Below are positions 35,601-47,600 of a stretch of DNA of 64,000 bases, piece after piece. Both the position numbers and the translations under genes were made by a program. Each line of letters opens with the position of its first letter. The stretch's first letter is position 1. The notes below the pieces were generated by a model. It made no database searches and was not told where the DNA came from. It saw nothing but the letters and a program-made list of their open reading frames with translations. Source of the DNA: Protea cynaroides (taxonomy: Eukaryota > Streptophyta > Magnoliopsida > Proteales > Proteaceae); NCBI GenBank assembly GCA_028583415.1, contig CM053269.1, positions 29,206,254 to 29,270,253 of the forward strand, given 5' to 3'.

Positions 35601-38600
35601 TGAGTTTTCATTGTAATAGGCCACTTGAAGAGGCCTAAACTATGGGTAATTGGGTATAAGATAAGAGTACGGGATTAGTGATTTAGCATCTCAAGTTTAG
35701 TTAGATAAGTCTTTATCTAGTTGGATATTTGTATCTAATTGGATAAGATTTTAATTGCTTTAAGTCTTTCATTGTTTTAAATTTTTTTCTTTGTTTCGAT
35801 AGAGTTCTATTAGAAATAAACTACCTTCAATGTAAATTATTGTCTGGAGGAGTTCTAGGACTAGTTTGCTTCCTGTTTTAAGTTTTATATATATGTTTGT
35901 AAGGGGCTACAAGCCTGAACACGGAAATTATGAATGAAAAAATGGTCGTTGCCATTTATTTCAACTGTGAGATTCAGTTCTTAGTGCAACTCACTCAAAT
36001 ACAAATAAACAACTCCTTGGGGTTGAGTAGACATCGGTGGAATGCTAACTCCAATTTCCTGTATGTTTGATAGAGCCAAAAATTCCCCTCCCCCCCCTGA
36101 TCGGAGTACGGCAATTACCCCCCAATCCGAAGCTGGCCCACTTTAGTTGTAGTGGAGACGCCCAATTGACAGAGGGGGGCCCACCCTGGAAAGGCCATTC
36201 TTGGAAGGTCCCATGAGAACTTATAATCAAGGACCGACAAACTGAAAAAACAGCCATTGCTATTGATATGTATGTCGGTCAGGGGAGCTTGCCGCGCATT
36301 ACACCTTCTCTTTGTGCTTGCTCTAACCGGGTTTAGAGTATTCGAATTTTGATCGCTTTTATGCGGGAAAGGGGGTGGTGAGATACTGCTGTCCTAGTGA
36401 GATGCTAAAAGGGTTGATGAGATTTCAACAAATTCCTAGGTGGGGTTAAGGGTGTTAAACATTGCAATTTCGGTTAACGGTGTGGCTTGGTTTCGGTTTC
36501 AGTTCGGTGTGTAATGAGTAAAACCAAAACCAAACCATTTATACAACGGTTTCAAAATGCTTACCAAAACCGATTATTAATCGGTTTCAATTTTTCGGTT
36601 TTAAACGGTTTTGTTGCAGGGAGGGAGATGAAGAGAGTTAGGAACAAAGTAGAGGGAAAGCCAAAGAAATCATTAAAATAATTTTAATCATATATAAAAG
36701 TGGACTCACGATTTAAAAGTATGTCATGCGAAAAACATTAAAATATAATTTATTTCTACAAATATAGACATTTAGCACTAAAGGATTAAAGTAAAGGTTT
36801 AGTCTGTTTTAACGGTTCCAAAACCAAACGGTTTCATTTCTGAAACCAGAATCGAACCATTTAATAATCGGTTTCACGGTTTCGGTTTAAACGGTTCAGT
36901 TCGATTTTGTTACATGGTTCAGATTCATTTTTGACACCCTTAGGTGGGATGCCTGAGGTCCATATCTTTACTTTCTGTTTATGTTCTTCTCCTTCCATCT
37001 TCAAGTATCTATAACCATTGTTTCAGATCTGTTTTCTCTTACTCATCAATTCTGATATGCTACTGTACTTCATACATTCATTACATCTACAACCATTAGG
37101 ACTCTATCATATATCACAATCTTTTCATTAGATCACTCTCATCTTTTGAGACATAACTTCCATTCTGTTTTACAGCATTATCATATATTCTGATCATCCA
37201 TTCATTGGATCTTGTTATTTAATTTCCCTTAAAAATAAAAAATAAACAAAAAAAAATGCTTGCATCCTTCCATTAGTCCTAACTCATATAGGATTGCTCA
37301 TATTTGTGAATCCAGCCATTGGATTACTTTGATTTTCGGATATACTGTCCCTAGTCATATTACTTGCTTGTGTTCTAAATTTGGTCCCTATCCATGGAAT
37401 AGGTATTCTGCTATTTACATTGTCCCTATTCTGGTCATATCCAGTTCACTGTGAGTCTGGCGCTTGGGAATCTGCATCCTTCCATTAGTCCTACCTCATA
37501 TAGGATTGCTCATGTTTGTGAATCCAGCCATTGGATTACTTTGATTTTTGGATATACTGCCCCTAGTCATATTACTTGCTTGTGTTCTGAATTTGGTCCC
37601 TATCCATGGAATAGGTATTCTGCTATTTACATTGTCCCTATTCTGGTTCTATCCAGTTCACTGCAAGTCTGGCGCTTGGGAATCTCTCCCTCATCATTTT
37701 TCTTGTTTTAAAATTTCCTTTGTTTCATTATTTGAGATGCTAGAAGAAAGCCACAACCATAAAAGATATAGTATTGCACCAATGCCTATGCTATAAATAG
37801 CTACCTGCTCAGCTATGTTCGTTCCACCCACAACAATAGCAGTTTTGAAGGACTCCAGAGATCTACTAAAAGCCTTGACCTGAAAAGAACCACAAATTAT
37901 TATTGAACAATAAGAACAGGAAAAGATAAGATTTTTAGAGGGAGGTTTTTCAAATCAGACAAGGATTTAATCATAATACAGAATAATGCTTCCAAGGAAA
38001 ATTCATGCGAGTCTTGATATCATTGGTGCTAAAATACAGTATAGATGTATCTCCGAATTTTCATTTTACAATGATGAAGCCAAGAGCTCCACAATAAAGG
38101 CAAATGAACTGACGTTGGTGGGAATCTGGGAACTGAAAGAGCTGATACTGAAACCATAGGAACTAAATAAGCTAACTTTTACAAAAACTACAAAAAAATG
38201 TGCACCACTTCATTTGCATACATCTTGACTCTGGAAACATAGGAATTATAATGACCAAAGGCCACATAAAATGGAATGTGTCTCATATCCAGGTGATCAA
38301 GACCCACCATTGTGGTTGTTCCGGCTATGAGATTATCTAGCCAAAGATCAGCTTGAATATATCACCGCCCCTGGTTTTCTCCAACCCTATTCATTTGAAC
38401 AGGTGAAGGAAAACACTTTAGATCACCAAAAAGCAAAGTTTGCACCACATAATTCATCAATCAAATAGTCAAAAAAGCATGGTTCAAAATCTCGGCGAGA
38501 TCTCGCCGAGATCTCACGAGATTCTCGAAGTTCTCGAACAGGTCAAGAAGAGATCTCACACAAGACCTGGTCTCGACCTTTCTCGACCAGTTCTCGACTG

Positions 38601-41600
38601 GTCTCGACATTTTCAACCAATTCTTGACATTTTCGACCAGTTCTCGAGTGATCACATCATAATGTATGAATTATAATTGTATAGTCTACTTGATTATTTT
38701 GGGTTTTTTTACTATGACAATTAACTAATTAAATGTCGTCATATTTATTCTTCACCTAAAATATAATTTTACTAGCTCATTTGGCCTTCTTTGATCTTCT
38801 ACGAGTATAACATTATGTAAAATAGCCAACATTTTTTTTTGGGTAGGTAAAAATAGTCAATATTATCCTAGGCTTACATCTGAACTTCAGACCAACACTA
38901 CCCAACATGAGTGTAAACCCTAAAAACCACCATGTGTGATTATTTTTACAATTTTATGGTTTAGATGAATTTATGTATGCTGAAATAGGGTTTCCTGAAG
39001 TATCAGGCCTTAAAATGACTATTTTAGCCCCGAAACACAATGTTTTACCTTTGCGGGGTTTTTACACTGTCGACGAGATCTCGATTTTCTCGATTTTCCC
39101 TGTGAAAGAGAGTGTATGGCATCCCCTATCTTAGGGGCATTTCATATCTAGATTCGATGCATGTGTTGTAATGTCTAGGTTCGATGTATATGAGAATATG
39201 AGTGCTGACTCATTCCTCACCTACCTCACCTACTTTTCTTTCATGTTCTTTCCTTTACTTTTCATTATTTCCATTCATGTAAATCATATTACTCTATAAA
39301 TGAAGTATGACCTCTATCATTCTAGACAAGTCAAACCATTATTCCAACTCTCTTGCATTTTATATTGTATCAGAGCAAAGATCTTACAAGACCTAAAAGT
39401 TTTATTGCAGATCAGTATCACAAATTGATTGCAGCAACATCGTTTAGATTTATTGCAAGTTCTCATCGCAAATTGCAGCATCATCGATTTCTTATTTCTC
39501 CTCATTCAATAGCAAGTCACAGCAAACTTTGCCATTGCAGTATCGTAAATCTTCCTGTTTCGTCCTACTTTACATAGCATCAGCATAGGAACCACATCTC
39601 CTATCAGAGGAACACCTATCTCTACTCGTCTTCTATTGCAGCAAATTTTTTCTTGTAGTAAAAATGTTTATTACTAATAAAGAAAATCAGACCATTAGCT
39701 TCAAATTGAATGGCAACAACTATTCCCATTGGTCTTCTGTGATGGAGAATTTTTAGTTGGCAAGGGCAGATTGGGTGATGCGGGACCCGGGTTGAGAAAC
39801 CCTAATTGGATCCGCTAATGGGTCCACTCAAATAATAATAACTCAAATAGTGGTTGTAATGGCAGTTCTGTAATTTCAGACAAGATTCAAGATCATGTGA
39901 TAGCCAAACAAACCCTTCGGACTAAATTGGAATTAAAATTAAAGTAATACGGCAAAACTTGGAAATAGCGATAAAATAGGACAAAATAAGATTTAACACA
40001 AAAGCAGGGGTATTTCTGGAAAACCAGATTAAAGAGCTTCGTCAACCTCTGTTAGAAGCAATTCACAATCAGAAACAAATGGCGGCAAATCAGATTTGCT
40101 TGGATAGATAAATCTCTCTCATATGAACTCCAAATGACCTGAAATTTCAAGGGTAGCTTCCTAAACCACAGGTCTATTGAATCCAACTAATAGTTACTCC
40201 AAACAGCAAAGAATGGACGACTATTGAAGGACTAAAACTGGGTTTGGCAGTAGGAGAGAGAAAGGTAAGTTGCAGGGTTTTGATTCTCAATATGGAGGGA
40301 ATTTCGGTTCAATGGTTCCGGGGGTTTAAATCGCCTATGGGAAGGGAACTCTCACCCAAAGTTGCAGGGGAATAGGGAAAGGGATGAGAAACATCGAGAG
40401 GTTTTGAAGGGCTGGAGTTACCACCCAGAACAGGCCAGAAAATAAAGAAGAAAAACAGAGGAAGGAAAAGGAAGGAAGGAGGGAAAGAAGAAGGAAAAAG
40501 GGGGGGAGGGGGAGGGGGGGAGACAGCCTAAGGGACGGCTGTTCTTGCTCGCAAAGAGAGAGAGAGAGCGAGCTTCACATTTTTACCAGCAGGCAACCAA
40601 ACCTAATGTTCAATTCATTCTTCCAATCTTCTTCTCCTTTCAATGGGTCTAGTTACACATATTTAAAGGAAAAGCAATATAAAACTTAACTAAAATTGTT
40701 GAATAGAATAGAAAGAAAAGAAAGAGTGAGTTATTCTCTCACCCCCACATCTTATTTTTAAAGAGACTGAAAATGATATTATAAGATTGCCCTTACATAA
40801 TAACAACAAGGAACAAGGAAATAAAAGAACTAAACTAAACACAGAAATTACGCTAATGCCACTAAATACTAAAGGACGACATTCAACACTCCCCCTCAAG
40901 TTGGTGCATATATATCAGTCATGTACAACTTAGACAATAACGGATGAAACATCTTCCCGGGAAGCACTTTAGTAAAGATATCAGCCACTTGATCACCAGA
41001 TTGAACATATGGAACACAGATCTGTCCACTGTCCAATTTTTCCTTGATGAAGTGACAATCAATTTCTATATACTTGGTCCTATCATGTTGCATTGGATTG
41101 TGAACAATACTAATTGCAGCTTTATTCTCACAAAATAATCTCATTGGCTGGGAAGTATTGATACCCAAATCCTTAAGTAATCCCTATAACCATAGTAGCT
41201 CATATATCCCATGAGCCATAGATCTATACTTAGCCTCAGCACTTGAACGAGCTACCACATTCTACCTCTTGTTGCGCCCAATAACTAGATTCCCTCCAAT
41301 GAAGGTAAAATACCCCGATATAGATTTTCTGTCTGGATTTCCTGCCCAGTCAGCATCAGTGTAAGCATCCACTTCAAGATTGCCCTGAAAAGAGAGTAAA
41401 ATTCCACTCCCAAGTGCAGATTTCAGATAGTGTCATATTCGGAGCACAACATCCATAAGGAACGTATAGGGGTCATGCATGAATTGACTCACCAGACTAA
41501 CTGCAAAAGCAATATCAAATCAAGTGTGGGCCAGATATATCAACTTTCCAACTAACCGTTGATATTTTTCCTTGTCTACTGGACTTCCCGTTTTCTCTTG

Positions 41601-44600
41601 TAATAGGGTATTAGGATCAATTGGTGCCTCACAAGGCCGACACCCTAAGAAACCGGTCTCAAGAGAAGATCAAGTATGTACTTCCGTTGAGATAAATAAA
41701 TACCTCTGGTAGAGCGTGCTACTTCAATCTCAAGAAAATATCTCAGTTTTCCTAGGTCTTTGACTTCAAACTCCTTTCCCAAGAAGGTCTTCAAATTTCT
41801 AAACTCTTCATCATCACTACCTATAATCACAATGTCATCTACATACACTATGAGAATCGTGATTTTCCCTTCCCTTTGCTTAATAAACAAAGTGTGATCT
41901 GCATTACCTTGTTTGTAGCCAACTAAGGTCATAGCTTTGTGAAACCGTTCAAACCAAGCCCTAGGTGATTGCTTGAGCCCGTAGAGAGATCGTTTCAGCA
42001 TACACACCTTTTCTTCAGTAGCTGATGATGCAAATCCTGGAAAGACATCCATGTACACTTCCTCAGTTAGCTCCCCATGAGGAAATGCATTCTTGATGTC
42101 CAAACTACTGTAAATCCCAATTGTAATGTACTACGCAAAACAAAATTATGCGAATAGTAGTCATTTTTGCTACAGGGGCAAAGGTCTCCTGATAATCGAT
42201 TCCATAAGTCTATGTGAATCCACGGGCGACTAATCTAGCTTTGTATCTGTCTATAGTCCTATCTTCTTTCTGCTTTACAGTAAAGATCCACTTACACCCA
42301 ACAGTATTCTTCCCTGGTGGAAGATCAACTAGGTCTCATGTCTCATTTTTTTCTCAGGCAGTCATTTCCTCTACCGTGGCTGCTTTCCATCTCGCATCTG
42401 CAACTGCATCTTGCCAATGTTTGGGAATAGACACAAAAGACAAAGTAGAGACAAAAGCAAGATATGACGGAGACAATGATTTATAAAAGACATACTGAAA
42501 TATAGGATGTTGAGTACAGGACCTAGTACCTTTACGAAGAGCAATAGGTAAGTCTAACTTAGAGGGAAGAATATTACTAGACGGAAGGATCTCATTTTCT
42601 GAAACAGTTTCTAGATCCAGAGGTGACAAAGGGATTTGTATAGGTGCGTCGATGGTGGTGGTCCTTCATTGCTTCAGTCTGGTACGGCTATAGACTCGAA
42701 GGCGAGGTGTCTCCATGGGAATTTGTTTAGTAGAGGGTTCAGGAGAAGGAGAAGGAGAAGGTGATAGAGGCTCAGGAGAAGGTGATGTAAACTCAGAATA
42801 AGGTGATGTAGGCTCAGGAAATGTTGTTGTCTCCCGCTGAAGTGGAAAGGGAGAAGGCATAGGTATGATAATCGGCCCATCTTCTTGAAGACTAAACTCC
42901 CCCTGAAGATGGGACGCTGGGTAGTAAGGGAGGTGCTCATAAGAGAGAACATTCATGGAGAAGAAAGTGCAGCGGGTTGGAGGGTAGCAACATTTATAGC
43001 CTTTCTGCGTTGGAGAATATTCCAAGAAAAGATAACGAAAACCACGGGGTTCTAGTTTTCCTGGATTTCGATGGTTGTGCACATAGCACACGCAACCAAA
43101 GATCTTAAGAGGAATAGCATGGGAGGCATCACTAAGAAGAAGGGTTAAAGAAGAGTGATGATCCAAGACTGGGGTTGGAACACGGTCGATGAAGTAGGCT
43201 GAGGTAAGAATAGCATCACTCCAATATTGTAGTGGCACATTGCAGGCAAACATCAACGCACGAGCCACTTCAAGGAGATGGCGATTCTTTGTTTCAACCA
43301 CCCCATTCTGAGCAAGAGTATGAACACAACTGGTCTTGTGTAAAATAACATTATCCGCTAGATAATGTTGCAAATAATGTTGAAACTCTCCATCCATATA
43401 TTCTCTGCCATTATCACTCCTGAGAATCTTTAAAGAAGCTTGAAACTAAATCTTAATCATCTAGTAAAACTAACAAAAGCATTGAAACACTTCACTCTTA
43501 TTATGCAAAAGATAAACCCAAGTAGTTCTAGAATAACAATCGATAAATGTAACAAACCAACGGTGACCAGTAATTGAATTAGTTCTGGCTAGTCCCCAAA
43601 CATCAGAATGAACCAAATGGAAAGGAGTACTACTGCGTTTAAATGAGGATTATACGAAGATCGAGTTTGCTTAACCAGAATACAAGCTTCGCAAAAAAAA
43701 CTCGTCTCGTTTACATTTATTTGCTAAAGAGGAAAAAAGACACACTATAACTGTAAATGAAGGATGCCCGAGCTGCTAGTGCCATTGTTAAAGATCAGAG
43801 GATGTCGAACCTAACTTTGGGAGACCTTTCTCAAGAAAATATAGACCACCCTGCATCCTACCACATCCAATCATCTTCTCTGTTGCCAGATCCAGAAACA
43901 GATAATAAGAAGGAAAAAAACGTAACTTTGCAGTTTAAAGCAGATGTAATACTACTAATAGACATGAGATTGATAGAAAATTTGAGAACATGAAGGACAA
44001 ACTGCAAAGCTAAAGAAGGAGTGCATTGAATGGAACATTTCTTTGATACAGAGGAGAGAATCCCATCTGCCACACGAACAGTATTGATTTCAGGATTAGG
44101 AAGATACTGATGAAACAAGCTTTGGTTACCAATCATGTGATCCATGGCACCAAAGTCAATAATAATCCAAGGATTAGAGACCATTGACGCGAAGTGTCCA
44201 CTGAAACACACACCTGATCGAGTAAAGTGAGAACCTAGAGTGTCCGAGGCAGGAGCAGGAGCAGGTGCAAGCATCAGGAAGATGCAGCAGATGATGGCTG
44301 AAGCAAACAACTGAGGGGCTAAAGAATGTAACTGTCTTGCAAGGGAGCCATAGCTGGATGTACTTCGGTCTGACGTGCCTGGGAGCCCTTGGAGTTCTTT
44401 GCCTTTTGCAGAATTTTGTGTCGTCTCTTTGCTTCAAAGTCTGCTGGTTTACCATGGAGTTTCCAACATGTATCTTTGGTGTGCCAGGGTTTGCCATAAT
44501 GCTCACACTTTACCGTATCCCTAAATGCAGTAGGGATCTAATATGGCTAAGTAGTAGTTTGGAGAGCAAACCTATCAAGGATAGAAGGTGATAGCATAAT

Positions 44601-47600
44601 TGTTCTTCGTTAATCTTCAAACTGAACCATAGCATAAGCCTGCTCAAGTGTAGAAAAGGGATCCTTGCTGAAGATCTGTGAGCGGATGGAATCAAGCTCG
44701 ACATTCAGTCCTGCCAGAAAGGTATAGACCCTGTATTTTTCTTCCCGTTTCTTAAAAAGTGTAGCATCTTCATCACACTTTTCTTTTGGGGGGGTAAATA
44801 GAGCATCTTGATCACACTTGGCATATATTGAGTCATAGAAATCAATGGTCTGCCAATGACTACGTAACTGAGTGTAGTATTGAGAGACAATTAACTCCTT
44901 CAGGGTAGTTCCATGAACCTTCTTTTGCAGAGCATAAATTAATGCATCATTCCCAACTTGGGAATATGTGTCCTTGGCAGACTTCCAGATTTGTGCAGCG
45001 GTATCCAATAATAAATATCCCTTAGCAATGACAGGTTGCATGGAATTGAGGAGATATTGCCTCACTAAGGAATTCTCGGCATTTCATTTGTCCAAAGAAA
45101 AACCTTCAGTAATGGGTTTAGTTTTGGCTCCTGTGAGATAGCCAGATAACCCCCGTGCAATGATAGAGAGTTGTGGGGCACAAGACCACATCAGGTAATT
45201 ACCACCATCAAGTTTTGTGGTATTTGTGGGAATAGTGAGATTTTTCATCTTATAAGAATCCATTCCAGCAGAGGTTACTTCAGAAGTCATTGTAAGCACA
45301 AGAAGAATTAATCTCGATTTTGGGTACTCAGAACAACCAAAACCGAAACTGATAATATGTTGGAAAGGAAAAACAATCGATCTTTGGTAATATTTCTCAA
45401 TCAACCATACTAGATTAATCAATCTCTCTTCAAGAGGTGCCGTGTATCAATCCTCTAGGAAATAGAAACACAACCATAGGAATGTTCCATCTTCAAGTAT
45501 TTAGAGAAGACTCGATATAGGTGCTTTGTATGATATCTGTTATAAAAAAATAAAAAAATAAAAACACATCCCATTACCAAGGTATACACAGCAAACAGAG
45601 GAGAATAAATTTAGGAAGAAATTTACTAATTTAGTTCATAGTTCTGAGAACAAAGGGTGATAAGGGCTTATAATAGCAGTAGGAGGGGTAATAGAGACCT
45701 ACGGTAGATTTTTGCTTGGGTTTAGGGACTATCTGTAGGTTTAGGAAGGGATTTCTAGGCTTGTAGTAGGATTTTGCTTGGAATTAGGGTCTCGCAGTAG
45801 GTCTGCTAGATGGCGATAGGTTTGCTAGGTTCCGGCAGGTCTGTGAGGTTCCAGGGAAGGTGGCGGCAAGTATGTGAGGACCTAGGTAAGGTGGCGGCAG
45901 CTATTTGAAGGAAGAAACAGAGAAGAAGAGAAGAGAAGGGGGGTGGGGCGGTAGAGCTAAGTTAGCTCTGATACCACGTTGAATAGAATAGAGAGAAAAG
46001 AAAGAGTGAGTTATTCTCTCACCCCGACATCTTATTTATAAAGAGACTGAAAAGGAAATTATAAGATTGCCCTTAATAACAATAACGAATAAGGAAATAA
46101 AAGAACTAAACTAAACACATAAAAATTACGCTAATGCCACTAACTACTAAAGGACGACATTCAACAAAAATAAAATTGATTGAAATGGAAATCCTAATCT
46201 TAGACATTTTAATAAATTACTAAATCTACAGATTACCTACTATTGTGTTTGGAAATCGTCCCGCCGATCTGCAACAAGGATGACCTGCGATCACAAAGTA
46301 AGAGGCAAAAGTGTTTGGGCGACTTAGCCCGGGATGCTTAAGTCAGATTCCGAATGCAAACAGTCAAGAGTTGTCAGGGACGAGCTCCAGTTTAAACAGA
46401 GGAGTCGTAGACAGAATTCGTACGTAAAGGAGAGAGTAGTTAATTAGCCTTTACCTTTGGGGGACTGCTTGTATTTATAGAGCGAGGTATGAGGTGTTGG
46501 AGTTCAACACTAAATCTGTAGGACGAAGTGCCAAGTGTCATGTTGTGGTGCAATCGAGCCTTAGAGTCCTAGTCAAAGTGAAAGACAACGACATGGCTGG
46601 CCGAATCTAACTAATTCTATATGACAGGTGTCATTCCTCAGATGAGTCTTGTTCCGAGTAAACCGTCGTCGAGTACGAACCATATTCTACCCGGGAACGA
46701 ACTTCTGTAACTGTGATGGAATGGGTCTAAGAGACCTATGGGTGCTGGATACGTTCCAATATACTATACCCTATGGAAGATCGGACTCTCTTGACGTGTC
46801 CAGTGAGTAAAAATAAACTTTTCGAACGGCTACTTGGGCGTCCTTGTAATCAAGGCAGATGCTCAGAGTGTGCCGGGGCCGTAGCCGAGTAACGCAAGAG
46901 CATGTCTACTCAGCTTCAGTTTTATGAAAGGCCACGTGTCAATTTTTTATTGGGGGGTTTATTTTCCCCCTAACACCTACTAAAATAAAACCTTACCTAA
47001 ATGTTCCATCTAAATCCCCCAAAATAAAATATTACAAATATCCCAATTAAATCCTAGAATATTTCCTATCCAAGCTCATCTCAGCTTGTAGGCCTGTTGC
47101 TACATCATTGGGTTATGTGACTGGTGCAACAACCAAAGCAACTGATCCCAAAGAAAACACTTATGCCACAGCCATAGGAAAATGGAATATGGAAAATGCT
47201 CAGGTTCTAACCTGAATTCATAACTCTATTGTGCCCAGTATTGGAATGAACTGTTTTATGTATAAAACTGCAAAGGATGTTGGACTTATCTCAATTAAAT
47301 GTATCTGAAATCTAACTATGCTAAGCAATATCAATTGGAAATGGAGATATGGTGTGCAAAGCAGGATAGTAAGTCCATTCAGGAGTTCTACAAGCAGATG
47401 ACAAATTATTGGGATCAATTAACACTTATGGATCCACAGGATCTTCAATCTTCTGAGAACTATCTTGCAGACAGCGAGAGACAGCGATTGGTTCAATTTC
47501 TTATGGCTCTACGTGATCAGTTTGAACCTCTCAGAGAATCTATTCTACGTAGAATCTAAACATTACAACACATACATCAAACCTAGACATTACAACACAT

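Larger units (their letters stand above)
40697..46166 (-). mobile_element. Ty1/copia retrotransposon E
   Basis: LTRs 40697-40888 and 45977-46166, exact duplication AAAAT (40692-40696, 46167-46171). Primer site TGGTATCAGAGC (minus) next to the right LTR, purine tract CTTGAGGGGGAG next to the left LTR. 5470 bp, the expected full size for this type. The two LTRs differ at only a few positions plus small indels, so it may be the youngest retroelement in the nest. The right LTR has CG instead of the TG start (in plus orientation). Confidence 0.93.
39776..47105. mobile_element. Probable solo LTR G inside copia F gag, itself split by E and H
   Basis: Starts TGATGCGGGACC and ends GTTGCTACATCA, the TG...CA ends of an LTR. 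ATTGGG just before 39776 and ATTGGG just after the end are the target duplication. Excluding copia E and solo LTR H, about 1.1 kb remains with no coding sequence, so a solo LTR of a larger LTR element (type unknown) is the simplest reading. Confidence 0.68.
39661..47559 (+). pseudogene. Copia F gag remnant in two pieces
   Basis: First piece about 39661-39775 (region before the usual GKGR motif, with a stop near 39755). The second, 47106-47559, begins GYVTGATTKATDPKENTYAT and includes FYKQMTNYWDQLTLM and QRLVQFLMALRDQFEPL. Stops and frame changes occur near 47215 and 47280. The gap is the insertion of LTR G with the duplicated target TTGGG. Confidence 0.75.

Noticed and set aside
35580..36010. 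Solo LTR in intron 5
   Set aside because: A TATA-like site and leader are visible, but neither ends nor a target duplication could be found.
37260..37711. Two overlapping small ORFs of similar protein sequence
   Set aside because: They are the two copies of a 212-bp tandem repeat; the similarity is from DNA duplication, with no known protein.
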